DNA from: Azolla pinnata
Taxonomy: Eukaryota > Streptophyta > Polypodiopsida > Salviniales > Salviniaceae
Assembly (NCBI GenBank): GCA_037176905.1
Contig: JBBBWG010017223.1
Span: 1 to 64,000, forward strand
Direction of reading: 5' to 3'
DNA: 64,000 bases
Part shown: in pieces, positions 48,950 through 60,503 of the stretch
Layout: every line of letters starts with the position of its first letter
Position numbering within the stretch: the stretch's first letter is position 1
Translations under genes and position numbers: made by a program
The notes under the pieces: generated by a model
Told to the model about the DNA's origin: nothing
Databases searched by the model: none
Seen by the model: the letters and a program-made list of their open reading frames with translations, nothing else

Positions 48950-49575
48950 CATGCATGCATGCATGTGTCTGTGCATGTGCGTATGTATGTATGTGTGTGT
49001 ATGTATGTATGTGTGCATGTATGTATGTATGCATGAATGCATGCATGTATGTGTGTGTATGTATGTGTGTGTGTATGTATGTATGTGTGCATGTATGTAT
49101 GTATTCATGAATGCATGCATGCATGTATGTGTGCGTATGTATGTATGTATGTGTGTATGTATGTATGGATGCATGAATGCATGCATGCATGTATGTGTGT
49201 GTATGTATGTATGTATGTGTGTGTGTATGTATGGATGCATGCATGTAGGTGTGTGTGCATGCATGTATGTGTGCGTATGTATGCATGCATGTGTGTGTAT
49301 GTATGTGTGCGTGTGTATGCATGCATAGAAGCATGTGTATAAACGTATATACATACATGCATGCCATGTGTGTATACCAAATGCATGCACATGCATGCAT
49401 GCATGCATATGCCGTGTGTATGTACAACCAAATGTATGCACATGCGTGCGTGCTTACATACATACATACATACTTACTTACTTACTTACATACAAACAAA
49501 CAAACATACATACATACATACATACATGCATACAAACGTACATACATACATACATACATACATACATACATTCTA
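48950..49575. repeat. TGTATG array that flips to CATACA
   Basis: From about 48950 to 49330 units are TGTATG, TGCATG and TGTGTG with a higher-order unit of about 95 bases (GAATGCATGCATG blocks near 49035, 49111 and 49176). From about 49340 to 49570 the units are ACATACATAC, the reverse complement. The two halves could fold into a very large hairpin. The several His/Thr and Cys/Met frames across it are artefacts. Confidence 0.88.
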
Positions 49576-51301
49576 TACACTTCATGGGTTGTCGGCGGTT
49601 TCGCCATCATCTTCATACAGCGAAACACGCCGTCTTACCGGGTTTGTCGTTTATTTTCCTCGATCCTTTGTGGGCATTGTTCGTTACATTGTAGTAGTAG
49701 CTGATACGATCGACGGTAGCCAAGGATCTGCCTCTGACAGAGAAAACGATCGATATGCAAGAAAAAGGCCCAGAACCCAGAAATCCTTGTGGGCCAATTG
49801 CTAACTTCGGGCGTCGAGCTGCAGTAACCGATCGGATCGATCGATGGCAGTCGAGGATTTGGCTTTTAGCAGAGAAAAGATCGCGCTACGCCGAGAAACT
49901 GTCGGAACCAGACAAGCCACAAGGGCTTCGGCTTCTTTGACAACCTCTTTCCGTCAGCTCGTCGAATCGTCATGGTCCACCACCAGCTGCTGATTTTGTT
50001 AGGGTATCCTTCTCTGGGGCCTTTCCTCCCTTTTTCCCTTTTCGATATGGCCGACGGCGAGGTGCCCATCAGATCGTGTTCCTTCTCTTTCCGCCTCCGG
50101 ATTCAACGAAACAGTGAGTCGAGCTCAGCTGTCATCGATCTGGCTTCTCGGCCTCTAGCTTCTGGCTGGCTTCTTGCCTCTAATGATCCGTTCATTCCAT
50201 GCCTGAGATATCTGCTAGAGTTGGTGAAGATGACAGAATGGAAATTTGTGCTTGTTTAGCTAGCATTGCTGGCTCCGCAGATTTTCTTATCCCATCGCTT
50301 TTTTTTTTCTTAACAAGATCTGCGCAAAGATTGCTAGCCTGCCAGCAGATGTGCTCTACGAAAAGTCACCAACTTTTAATAAAATGGACGATGTCTTGTT
50401 GTATCGAGCCCACAATCTCTTGTACCTCGTGCCACTTTGGGCATTCTATAGTGTCACAGACGAGGATTGAATTGTCGATCGTAGATCCATCACCAATGTT
50501 GGCTGGCTGATCAACTAAATTGTATAGAACTCAAACCACGAAGCTCAACTTCAGATTAGAGCACTAGGCTAAGGCTATTTGAGAATGCTAACCAACCCCA
50601 ATACTCAGAACTCGGCATCAAATTACTTGCCCATCCATAATGGGGATCAACACTCTCAAGCATGAACAGCAATAGAGACCGAGTACATAGCTGCATCTAA
50701 AGCAATCAAAGCATCTATCTGCCTGTAAGAGCTATCAACAAATCTTCCATGTACTAGAGTGTGTAAACTGAAGCAATAAGAAACCTTGTACAATTGTTTC
50801 ATCTTGTGCATATATACTGCACATGATGTGAAGAAATTCTATGAAATATCACTTTTCTGCAATCCCAATACCTGAATGCAACAAATACCTTGAAAATAGC
50901 CAGCTCTGGAGGCAGGTGATTGTGACAACATAAACCAGCATCCTAGAAATATGTACACTGCTTGCTAAACAGTAACAGCTAAAAACACAACATCAAAAAT
51001 CATATGCTTAGCTTTTCATGCACTTGCACACCAGTTGCATACATATGTAAAGCAATGATACATTCGATATATGTGAGTCCAGGAGCAAAAAAGATTCACT
51101 TTGATTGGTACAATAGAGTTTTTGGATGCTTCCAGAAGCGCTCCAGTTTATTACAAAAATGACTTGGTCGTTCCACCCATGACTGATGTTAGGATGTTAC
51201 ATATGACTGTATACACATATACAAAAAATTCTATCCCCAAATTCTCACCGAATTGAATTGATAAGTCGCCATTGTATATATTGATCAGAAATGTATATTC
51301 T
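49576..51301. other. Spacer with a diverged 125-bp duplication, no clear gene
   Basis: GATCGACGGTAGCCAAGGAT (49709) and GATCGATGGCAGTCGAGGAT (49837) begin two related blocks that share GCAGAGAAAA(C/A)GATCG, GAGAAA and ACAAGGGC/CTTGTGGGC text. A 95-codon plus-strand frame from 49972 (MVHHQLLILLGYPSL) has no recognised family. 50500-51300 shows nothing beyond the probable 3' untranslated region of the SAYSvFN gene. Confidence 0.4.
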
Positions 51302-51692
51302 TTAGAATCGTCCTGCTCTTATGTCTCTGTCCAATCTTTCTGCATTCAATGTGCCGGGAAGTTCCCGGAATCCTTCATTGAATATTGAGTACGCACTGAA
51401 AGGACACTGTTAGTTTCTCAACTTGAAAATGTTCCAGCTAGCACTAAAAATAAAATTTTATTAGCATACAGGATGTACGAACCTCACTTCTCCCTCTTGG
51501 CGCTTTCCTAGATTTATGAATATCACAGCAAATGCAGTTATTAAGATCTGCAACAAAGAACATTCAAGACAAAAGATCTTTTATGATATCTATGTTTACT
51601 TGGTAGAAACACTAAGCCATTTCAAGCTTTATCAATATATCACACATTTATGTTCCCAAGCGTTCTGAAATGCGAATAACAGAACAAATTTC

Positions 51693-51738
<46 letters not shown>

Positions 51739-54516
51739 ATATATATATACAGATTTAGATATATTATCACTGAACTAGTATGTTAGACTTAGAACCTGAT
51801 TACAGTCATATGTCATTTCCACTGCCAAGAAAATCAGACTATTTGGTTTCCTTATAAACATATTAACTATGCATAACAGAAACACAACTTACATAGACTG
51901 GACCGATGTCCCACTGGTAAGCTATGGGTGCCATTACAAACCAGAAAAGGACAACAAACCATCCTCTCATGCTGATGGAAAAAATCATAATCAAGACGAT
52001 GTCTGTCAAATGGGAAAAAGTCAATCACATCACTCACTCATCCATCTCTAAATTCTTTCATCATTTAGCAATAATACATACATCAAGATTCACCAAATTA
52101 ATGATCTATGCAGGACTACGGACCAAAGTTAAATAATTTCAAAATCATTCGTGTACACTTAGAGATAGCAAGAGAAATTACCAGAGTATCAAATTTATTA
52201 CAAGAGAGTAGTGGAAGTATTGTGCAAATATATACACGAAACTATAGAAACAACTTGATACTACCCAAAGAACCTTAGAGAAAATATCCCAATTATGAGT
52301 CCACAGTGAACACATAAATCAAGAACATAAAATGTTAAATTGTACCATGCCCATTTCCAGAATCCAGGCATTTCACCTGTATCACTATACGTGAAACTTG
52401 GGGTGAAGATGAATCGTCAGAGGTAGATATGATGCATGTAAATTCATTTTCTTGGGATATCACAATCTCCAATGATGCCAAAACTTATAATACCTTTAGA
52501 TAAACCAGCAAAATGATCCTCAAGGTCATCTCATCTTTGCAGCACTAAAGGCATGTACATTCTCTTAATCGCTTTTATAATGGAGACATTATATGATATG
52601 GAATCTAAAGGAGCGAATGTTGCATTGGAAGCATGAAAGGCAGGTCGAAAGTGATTTCAAATTCCTTTACACTGTTTCATTCTGAGAAATCATACACATA
52701 TTATTCGTTAACTACTACAGCATAAATTGCTGCTTTCCCAAATGCAATCAGAGGCCCTTGGAATGTTACCTGGTAACTTCAATTTTTGTTGCAAGAATAA
52801 GATAATTTTCTTTTGAAAAAGTGAGGCTGTCTCTGGAATGCGGAATTTCTGTAAGCACAAACACTCATTACGAAATAGCATAACGAATAGGGGCCATAGC
52901 AAATGAGACAATATTATACAAATATATACAGAGACAGAAAGACAACCAGTTCATCTTCATCATCTACTCCATCCCTATTTTGAATATGCTTAGGAGGAGC
53001 TTTAGGTGCCACTACTGCAAGAATAGAGTCTGCCTAGTCAAGTGAGAAGAAAGAAGACATGTTAACATTAATGGTTGAATAATCAATCTCTAGAAGCACC
53101 ATGATAAGTAAGAAGCAGACACCTCCGTCAACAAGATTAATGAAAACTGCCTCAGCTTTGTCGTGATCAAGTAGTGTTTTGCCTTTGAATATGAGCTTCA
53201 ACCTCTCTAGAGGTAAAGTGGTTTCCTTAGCCACCAATGCTCTAAGGGCGGAGACCTTCACCACAAAAATAAACGAAGTTCACTTCAATATCAATATTAG
53301 TAGTTCAAATTTGATTCAGACAGAAAGCTGTTACTTAAGTATCTGATACATTCTCATGTTGCTTCTGTCACATTTTTCATATAAATTTGCAACCATGATA
53401 GGTGTCCAAGCTGTAAATATAGCTCTTGTTAGATAAGTATTTGAGACATCAGAAACCTTGATAAGTGTAAAGAATTTAATACAACCAATATTATGAATAA
53501 AAGGATTTAATCGAAGAGGGTGTGGTCGCTTTTCCTTTCTATCATTTTACTATAAGTTTCAGAAGCTTCCACAATGCCTGACTGTATATATTATTTGATT
53601 CTCAAAGCATGTTTTTTACAGCTTCAACCAAGCTTCAGAGTAGATGCCTTGCCAATCAAAATGTCTCGATGTATTAGAGGTGCAATAATAATGATAAACG
53701 TGATGATTTTGCAAGTATGCAGGTCCATTCAGAAGCTTTGGTGTAAGTAATATATTAAACAATCAAGTACACTCTAGAGTCAGTTAGAGGTTCTCTCCTG
53801 CGTGTGCACAGATACAGCTCTCTGTTGATGTTTGAATTAGATAACGAGATCATCTCTAACCTACTCTATAATCGATTCTACAGTACCTGCATAAAATGGC
53901 GGCCTACTCAGTTTCTTCCCAATGTATATGGAAGGTGAGACAAAATGTACGATCCAGTGTAGGCAATTTTGTGTCCTACTAAAGTATGTTAATACATCTT
54001 CCATTCTTTCTTTTCCTTGAGGCCCTGCAAGGGTTTCTAGGTTATTCCCTCTGGGTAGCATACCAAAAATGTATTTTAAGAGTACCTCAAAAGCATGAAG
54101 AATAATCCAAACATTTAACAATGTTCAGTCAGACAAAGAGGAAAAGCTGCACATGTCCAATTTGCTTTCCGTAATCAAAGAAAAGAATAAGCGAACAGTT
54201 TCATACGTCGCCCGTGAAAGCTAAGCTGATGAAATTTCTTACTTGCATCCCTGTTCTCTGATGCCAATGCTCAGGCTTACTTATTTTTTCATCAGGACTC
54301 TAGCAGAAGATCAGATAATGTAAAGCGTTATTTTCACGGACGAGTAAGCCTTGCTCTTCCGAACAGAAGAAGGGTGAGGAGGAGGAGATGGACCGGGAGG
54401 ATTAGAAACGCGGACGAGAAGAACAATTTGCAGGATCCGGCGAGAGCAAACGTGGAAGTGTTGGTTCAGGATTTGGAAAGAAAAAGAGGGGGAGAGAGAG
54501 ATAGAGAGAGAGAGAA

Positions 54517-54577
<61 letters not shown>

Positions 54578-54656
54578 CACTGACCTCCATTTTGTCAGGG
54601 AGATCAAGGGTGTACGATCTGCCGGGAAGCGCAGTCCGCACAGAAACCCTCCCCAT
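51302..54656 (-). CDS. Ubiquitin-like plus SAYSvFN domain membrane protein (SAYSD1-like)
   Basis: Seven minus-strand exons give 211 aa with phases closing: 54585-54656, 53123-53255, 52947-53029, 52770-52848, 51893-52002, 51483-51547, 51302-51395. Residues 1-75 are a ubiquitin-like fold (VSVRTALPGRSYTLDLPDK, LERLKLIFKGKTLLDHDKAE). A linker (APKAPPKHIQNRDGVDDEDE) and an amphipathic stretch (FRIPETASLFQKKIILFLQQ) follow. A membrane hairpin (DIVLIMIFSISMRGWFVVLF, ILITAFAVIFINLG) leads into the signature SAYSIFNEGFRELPGTLNAE and RLDRDIRAGRF at the C-terminus. Animal SAYSD1 has the SAYSvFN domain and acts at the ER in clearing stalled, UFM1-marked ribosomes from translocons. A similar role in plants is inference. 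Intron 1 opens with a (GA/CT)n tract directly after the donor. Confidence 0.9.
54484..54577. repeat. (GA)n tract at the start of SAYSD1-like intron 1
   Basis: Roughly 90 bases of nearly pure GA units (CT on the sense strand) lie seven bases inside the first splice donor. A (GAA)n tract follows at 54845-54918 upstream of the start codon. Together they give purine-pyrimidine asymmetry around the gene's 5' end. Confidence 0.85.
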
Positions 54657-54929
54657 TCCTGCCGCCGTCCGCCTCCCCGTATGTCGCTGCCTTCTTACCG
54701 TCCCGTTCTGCTCACTCAGTCGGTCAGTCTGCCGGCCGGAGAGATCGCGTGCTCGCTTCTTTCCTTCGCTGTCTGACTGTCTGTCTGTCTGTCTGTCTGC
54801 AGACGAAGGCGACGACGAAGACGACGACGAAGAAGACGACGACGACGAAGAAGAAGAAGAAGAAGAAAGAAAAACGAAGAAGAAAAACGAAGAAGAAGAA
54901 GAAGAAGAAGAAGAAGAAATGTATATTTA

Positions 54930-55980
54930 CAAAGGGGTACCCCTTCGGGAAAATCAATTTGAGTAAATCATCGCCTAATTAGGGTTTCCACTAATTACAA
55001 AACTGCCCCCGTGATTAACGTTTCTTTCCCACTTAACTGGCGCCAAGTGCCCCCATTAATTAACGCCTAATTACCTGCGGTTTCCGCCTTCTTTGTTAGA
55101 CCACGTAAAAATCTTTTTACAACAAGCGTCAGAGTTCCGCGGCTGAATAAAAAAAACCCTGCCTTCTGTAGATTCCGAGACTTCCGTAGATTCTAGGGTT
55201 TCGATCGGCTGGTCGTGAGATTCCAAGGATCAATCGACAGGTTGAGATCCTTTGCAAGTTCCTGCGAACAACTGAAGAATCTTGCCTTTTGGCGATTCCG
55301 AGTAATGGAAGTGAGGTTCGAACCATGGTTTGGTGGGTTCGGCAGGCTGGTGATTGGGGCACTAGCCAGTTGGTTCTACTAAACACCAGAGTATCGGGGT
55401 CAAGCCATATATATAATCAGGGAAGGCCACTGATGCTATATGATCAGGATAGAGTTATCAAACAAAATCAAGATTTTCTAACCAAAAAAGCAAGTATAAC
55501 CTAGAGTTATCGAACAAAATCCACATATCACATAACTGCAGAACGTTTGCCACTACTCCATAAACATTTCCTTTTCGTAAGCGGGACCACCTGAATCGAT
55601 GCCCTGAGAACATCTAGTTAAACTGTGCTACGACAACGGCGATTAAATGTAGGGGATGAGCCAAGTTTAAGGAGGTTCAATGTAATCCAAGCCAACTACT
55701 TGTGTACATCCAACAGTCTGCTGCAAGAACGAGCTCTGTAACGAGACATGAAACTGTTTGCATCACACCAGTTCTTGCATCTCTGATGCACTATTTTCAA
55801 GGAAAGATTGGTACTTCAAGTCCATAGCTTCCAATCTAGAAACTGCCACATGTAATAGAGATTTAACCAGTTGCCCGAAGGTCATAACTTCGCTTTTGCC
55901 CGAAGGTCATAACTTGGCTTGTACTGTGTAAGTCATTGTAGCATGCAATGCTTCTCTATTGTAGGACTAATGGAGTAAAG
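54930..55980. other. Upstream spacer of the SAYSD1-like gene
   Basis: No gene is supported. It contains short phrases such as TAGATTCCGAG and GTAGATTCTAGGG, and a local direct repeat TTGCCCGAAGGTCATAACTT at about 55871 and 55896. Confidence 0.4.
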
Positions 55981-56620
55981 AGCCAACGCAAAATGAGAGA
56001 CTTGAGAGTGATTAGCATTAACTAATGATTAAGAATCGAAGCGGAGTTAACCCATGATAATCATGTGATGAATGATGAGAACGAGCTGAAGCATGCAAGA
56101 GACTTGGAAGTTAGAGCATAACTACCGACAAGGATGGAGCCAAAACAAAGACTTTGTAAACACTAATCAATGATTCGAAGCAAAGCGTAAAGAGAAACAT
56201 AGGATAATTAGCATAACGAATGAGAGACTTTGAATGATTGGCAAGCGACACTCGGGTAATTAGCACAAACTGGTTCATGACTAGAAGCGAAGCGAATGAG
56301 AAACTTATTGTGATTAGTACAACCCAATGAGAGTCTTCAATAATTAGAAAGATAGACACTTAGGTAATTAGCATCGACTAATTAATGACTAGAAGCAATG
56401 CGAACGAGAGACTTATGGTAGTTAGCCTAACTAACCAGATACTTAAGAGTTATAAGCAGGGATTAATGAGTGAGTAGACGCAAAGCAAAGTCATTAACTA
56501 ATTAATGACTAGAAGCAATGGAAACGAGAGACTCATGATAACTAACCAGAGACTTGAGAGCAATTAGCAGGAATTAATGACTTACTAGAAGCAACGCACA
56601 ATCAGAAGCTTAACGAGTGA
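55980..56620. repeat. Degenerate tandem repeat with TTAATGACTAGAAGCAA
   Basis: Imperfect units of about 100 bases carry AATGACTAGAAGC(G/A)A, GAACGAGAGACTTAT, TGATTAGCATAAC and ACTAATTAATGAC. At least five copies are visible between 55980 and 56620. No coding frame crosses them. Confidence 0.65.
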
Positions 56621-56885
56621 TTAGTGTAGCGACTGACAAATTAGAGCCAAAGCAAACAAGCAATGCCACGTTAACAAGCTTTTAGATTACATGCACCTTA
56701 ATCACAAACCTGAAAGGAGTTGATTAGCAGCATCAAGTCCCCTAAAACAGAGTGATTAGTGTAGCTACAGCCAAATTAGAGCCAAAGAAAACAAGCAATG
56801 CCACAAACAAGCTTTTAGATAACATAGATCTAAATCACAAGCCCTGAAAGGAGTTGATTAGCAACATCAACTCCCTAAACATAAA
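56621..56885. repeat. Tandem duplication, 132-bp unit, 2 copies
   Basis: Copies begin near 56623 and 56755. Both contain GATTAGTGTAGC, CAAATTAGAGCCAAAG, AACAAGCAATGCCAC, AACAAGCTTTTAGAT, TCACAA-CC, TGAAAGGAGTTGATTAGCA and CATCAA(G/C)TCCC. They are about 85-90 percent alike by eye. Confidence 0.85.
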
Positions 56886-57901
56886 AACTCTTAAACCCTA
56901 AACCCCATATGATCAGCAATTCCAAGTCAAGATTCATACTAATTATCAACGGAACCAAAGCAATTTACATACATGCCAAGAGACAGTGTACATTAAGGAG
57001 ACAACATCACACACATTTGCCAATCCCCATCTACCTCAATTCCACAAGTGCGTTCCTTGAATTGGGGCACAAGATCGGAATTCGGAGGACACACGTGCTC
57101 ATCACTGCAAAATCATATGCAAACTACTCGAAGGGCTTTTTCAACTGTTTCCTCCATCAGAAATCATGGTGTGCCCTCCACGTGGGGTTTTGCGTTTCTT
57201 GGTGGGGGGGAGGGGGCAAAGGGCGAAAAAATTATCTCTAATCTCCAACAAAATCCTAGAATGATTATTGCCAAAAGGAAAAGCCAGGGAAATGAGAGGA
57301 TTTCAGGGTATCAATGCACGGTGATTAATTCGGGATTCGGCTTCAGGGTTTCAGTGTTAAGAGGGGTGTAGGGTTTTGGGGGGGACTATGGATTCAACAA
57401 CCCAATCGGAGATTTTTCTTTTTCGCACACTGGTTAAAGAGTTTTAGTGGGGTAGGTTTCAGGCTTCATATGGTTTGGGATTCAGGAGCTAGGAATCGAC
57501 CTAAGGCTCGAGCTGTGGGAGCCTGAGGGTTTTGGTTAGGGGCTTCTTGATGGGGGGGATTAGGGTTTCAGGATAAACTAACCTACGCAGGATCGTTCGT
57601 ATATCTGAACTGAAAATGGGCAATTTCGCAGCAAAAAAAAAGCTCCTTGGGGAGATCAAAGTGCGAGTCGAAGGAGATCAGTTTCAGGAAATTATTGAGA
57701 GGTTTCCTTTTTTTTTTTTTGTTGGTTTTGGACGGAAGGGAGCTACCTCTTTACGGTAGACAGTGGGATTAGAGGAAGCCATGGTTGAGGTCGAGGACCG
57801 CAGGGGCGTGCTTCGGCTGCTGGCGTGGTACAAAGGCCACCATCTTGGCAGTGTTCGAGATCGGGGAAGACGAGGGCAGTGCTTGAAACGCTGATGACGG
57901 C

Positions 57902-57981
57902 TGCTGCAAAGGCTGATGCAAAGGCTGATGCAAAGGCTGATGCAAAGGCTGATGCAAAGGCTGATGCAAAGGCTGTTGCAA
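57902..57981. repeat. 12-bp minisatellite (GGCTGATGCAAA) running into the gap
   Basis: Six near-perfect copies of GGCTGATGCAAA run straight into the N gap, so the true length is unknown. The unit is a multiple of three. On the minus strand it keeps an open frame (Leu-His-Gln-Pro repeats) that continues to PAVLDLNHGFL and a stop, which could be the last exon of the RWP-RK gene. A second minus frame (Ala-Phe-Ala-Ser) is also open. Confidence 0.8.
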
Positions 57982-58081
57982 NNNNNNNNNNNNNNNNNNN
58001 NNNNNNNNNNNNNNNNNNNNNNNNNNNNNNNNNNNNNNNNNNNNNNNNNNNNNNNNNNNNNNNNNNNNNNNNNNNNNNNNN
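57982..58081. other. Assembly gap (100 N)
   Basis: Exactly 100 undetermined bases, the usual placeholder for a gap of unknown size. It lies at a minisatellite, a typical place for assembly failure, and may hide an exon. Confidence 0.99.
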
Positions 58082-58084
58082 TTT

Positions 58085-58660
58085 CAACACAGGATGAGTT
58101 AAATCAACTACATTTCCACATGGACGACACATGGGGGAGTTTATCGCTTCCATTTCCACATGGGATGATGGGATCGGATGTTTTGTACATATCCCTTGAG
58201 ATGAGGTTTAGCTACCTCCGATATGCTTGAGACGGGTGGATTTCACAACTCCCATTTCAGCATGGGAGATGGGTTCACAGATCATTCCTATGAAACTTAT
58301 TTTTCAAGGAACAATGAGCATGAGAAGAAGCACAAGGAGCATGACAAGAGATAGGGGCACATCAAGCAATGGAGTTCCTACTAAATTAGACATTCAACAT
58401 ATACCTCTGACTGCTATGCTATTAAGTGCCTATGCAATACGCCAAACACGCTTGAGATGGGTGAATTTACACCGCCATTTTCAACATGGGGCAACAGGTT
58501 GACAGATCAGACATTTATATATACCTGGGCTGCAGTTTAGTACCTATGGAATACCCCAGATATGCTTGAGACAGGTGAATTTATTCTTGGGTTGATGGAT
58601 CAGACATGGCACCTGGACTGTAGTTTACCTATGTAGATATGTTTTCGATTCGGGTTCCAG
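58085..58660. repeat. Diverged repeats with GCTTGAGA(C/T)GGGTGAATTT
   Basis: The phrase GCTTGAGACGGGTGGATTT at 58225 recurs as GCTTGAGATGGGTGAATTT near 58450 and GCTTGAGACAGGTGAATTT near 58564. Each is followed by CATGGG or TTGGG and a GACAGATCAGACAT-like phrase. The spacing suggests units of about 112 bases. No exon was recognised here. Confidence 0.55.
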
Positions 58661-58899
58661 CTCTACGATTTCACTTCCCAGTACCTAGATTCGGCCAGGT
58701 ACAGGCGAATGTGGGTTCTCATGATTCTGTTTCATAGTGCCTTGGCCTTCCCAAATCAGAATTTTCAGCTTATATACACATAGTCTTCCTTCCTCAAGGA
58801 CATTATGCTCAGATGGCTTCAAAAAGCTCGAATCCACAAGACCGCTTGTTTCTTTTCTTTTCTTTTCTTCTTCTCCTACATGTTTCTGTTATGACATAC

Positions 58900-60503
58900 C
58901 TGGATGTTGTTGATGAGGCTTTCGAGGCTCTTCATCTTGCGATGAGGCCATCGTGGGATGCCGAACTCGCGGCACCGCTTCTTCAGCACCGTGAGCCCGA
59001 CCTTGAGCTCTTTGGAGGCCTGAGTGATGGGCATGTGGAAGTATTGGGAGAGCTCCTGGAGGGTGATCTCGATCATCTTCTCGCTGATACCATTGGCCCT
59101 ACCGCGAGGGCGGCAAGAAGCAGACGACGCCGACGAAGAAGAAGCCGAAGAACAAGAAGAAGAACAACAGCGAGGCCTGCAGGAGCTCTCCGCTTCGGAC
59201 CAGCCCCTCTCTCCGGCAAACATGCCCATCAGCTGGTTCCTGCGCAGATCCGAAGAATACAAGCTGCTCGATGCACACGACTGGTTGCACTTCGCTTCCC
59301 GGGCTGGAGATAAGCTCGCTGTTCGGCTCAACAAGCCGCCCATGCTGCTGCTCTCCTCGCTCGATGCCTTCTTCGAACATGCCATCGGAGTGCCCGGTGT
59401 GAAGCCCTCCATCTTCTCCTCCTCGGCTTGAGTGCTTACGGAAGAAGACAGCGACGATGATGCCCCGAGCTCAAGCTCGAGGTATGGATGCGTTCCAGCT
59501 CGAGCATCATCGGTGATGTCTAGGTTCAGGTCGAGGATGCCGTCCAGCTTTGAAGCAACGCCCTCATGCCCTCCTGGAACAGCTTCGGGGGGAGAACATG
59601 CAATGAAATCAGCAGAAAAGATCATACATCGACGACATTCTGACCTCTCCTACCTCCTTTTTTCTCTCACCCTTTCTTTATTTGATATATACGCCTTGAT
59701 CCTTAATCGATGGACTTTAGGGTTTACCCTAAACCCTGAGCTGTTCTCAGTCATATACATGTTTCAACCATCAGACACTACCAACATTCTGAACTCTACT
59801 ACCTCCTTGTTTCCGTTTTTTTCTTATCGAAATACACACCATGATTTTACGGTCTTTGGGGTTTACCCTAAAACCTAAACTGTTCTCAGTCATATGCATG
59901 TATCAATCAGCATAAAACTTCAATACTCTGACCGCTACGACCCATTTTTCCTTCTTTTACTGACATATATACCATGATCTCATGGTCTTCAGGGTTTACC
60001 CTGAACCCTGAACCGTTAACTATACAAGCCTTAAATGTAGGCACAGGACATACACAAGGATGAATCACGACAAGGAATTCTTAAGGGAGCCAAATGTACA
60101 TGCTGCCATATACAGAAATGAGTGCTAAACATTTTACCGAAAACTGTAACCAAACATATGCGCAAGCCTTACATGCAAGCAGGTGACATATATACATTAG
60201 ATGAATCGTGAAGGAAGGAATTAATTGGCTCCGGTAACCAAATGCACTTCCCTATACAAACGTAAAGCAGAGTATTAAAATATTATCAGTACCTTTCGAT
60301 AGCTTTGTGCTGGCCAGCTCCAGATCACATCCCCAGTTGTGTTTGACATCGGCTTGCGAGAGCTGTGGGTTTCTCTGTCCTAGTGTTAGTCGCGGATAAT
60401 TCATCACTGGAAACATCGTGAGTCTGCCTAAACCATCACCATCAACATGGTTTTTGTCGGTCATAACTAGCATTTGAGCATTGCTGATGTTTGTCGCTGC
60501 CAT
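58900..60503 (-). CDS. RWP-RK transcription factor, RKD type, 3' exons not found
   Basis: Two minus-strand exons are supported: 60293-60503, starting [18 protein letters not shown], and 58900-59573. They join in phase (KLSKG, then [19 protein letters not shown]). The RWP-RK domain is [37 protein letters not shown], then [19 protein letters not shown], including the invariant RWPHRK; it binds DNA. Before it lie a Ser/Ala-rich stretch and an Arg-Pro-Arg-Gly basic patch. Short RKD proteins control egg-cell and early embryo identity. The exon ends at CAG before a GTATGT donor, immediately after the Leu-rich helix. The following exon, expected to hold an acidic helix and the Cys-Phe-Lys motif, was not found before or after the N gap. 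The frame upstream of the ATG is open only to a GTG at 60552-60554. Confidence 0.85.

Noticed and set aside
48583-49804. Several overlapping His-Thr and Cys-Met frames
   Set aside because: Products of the strand-switching microsatellite; they occur in five frames at once.
58813-59431. Plus-strand frames at 58813-59431
   Set aside because: Antisense shadows of the RWP-RK exon, whose minus-strand frame has the conserved domain.
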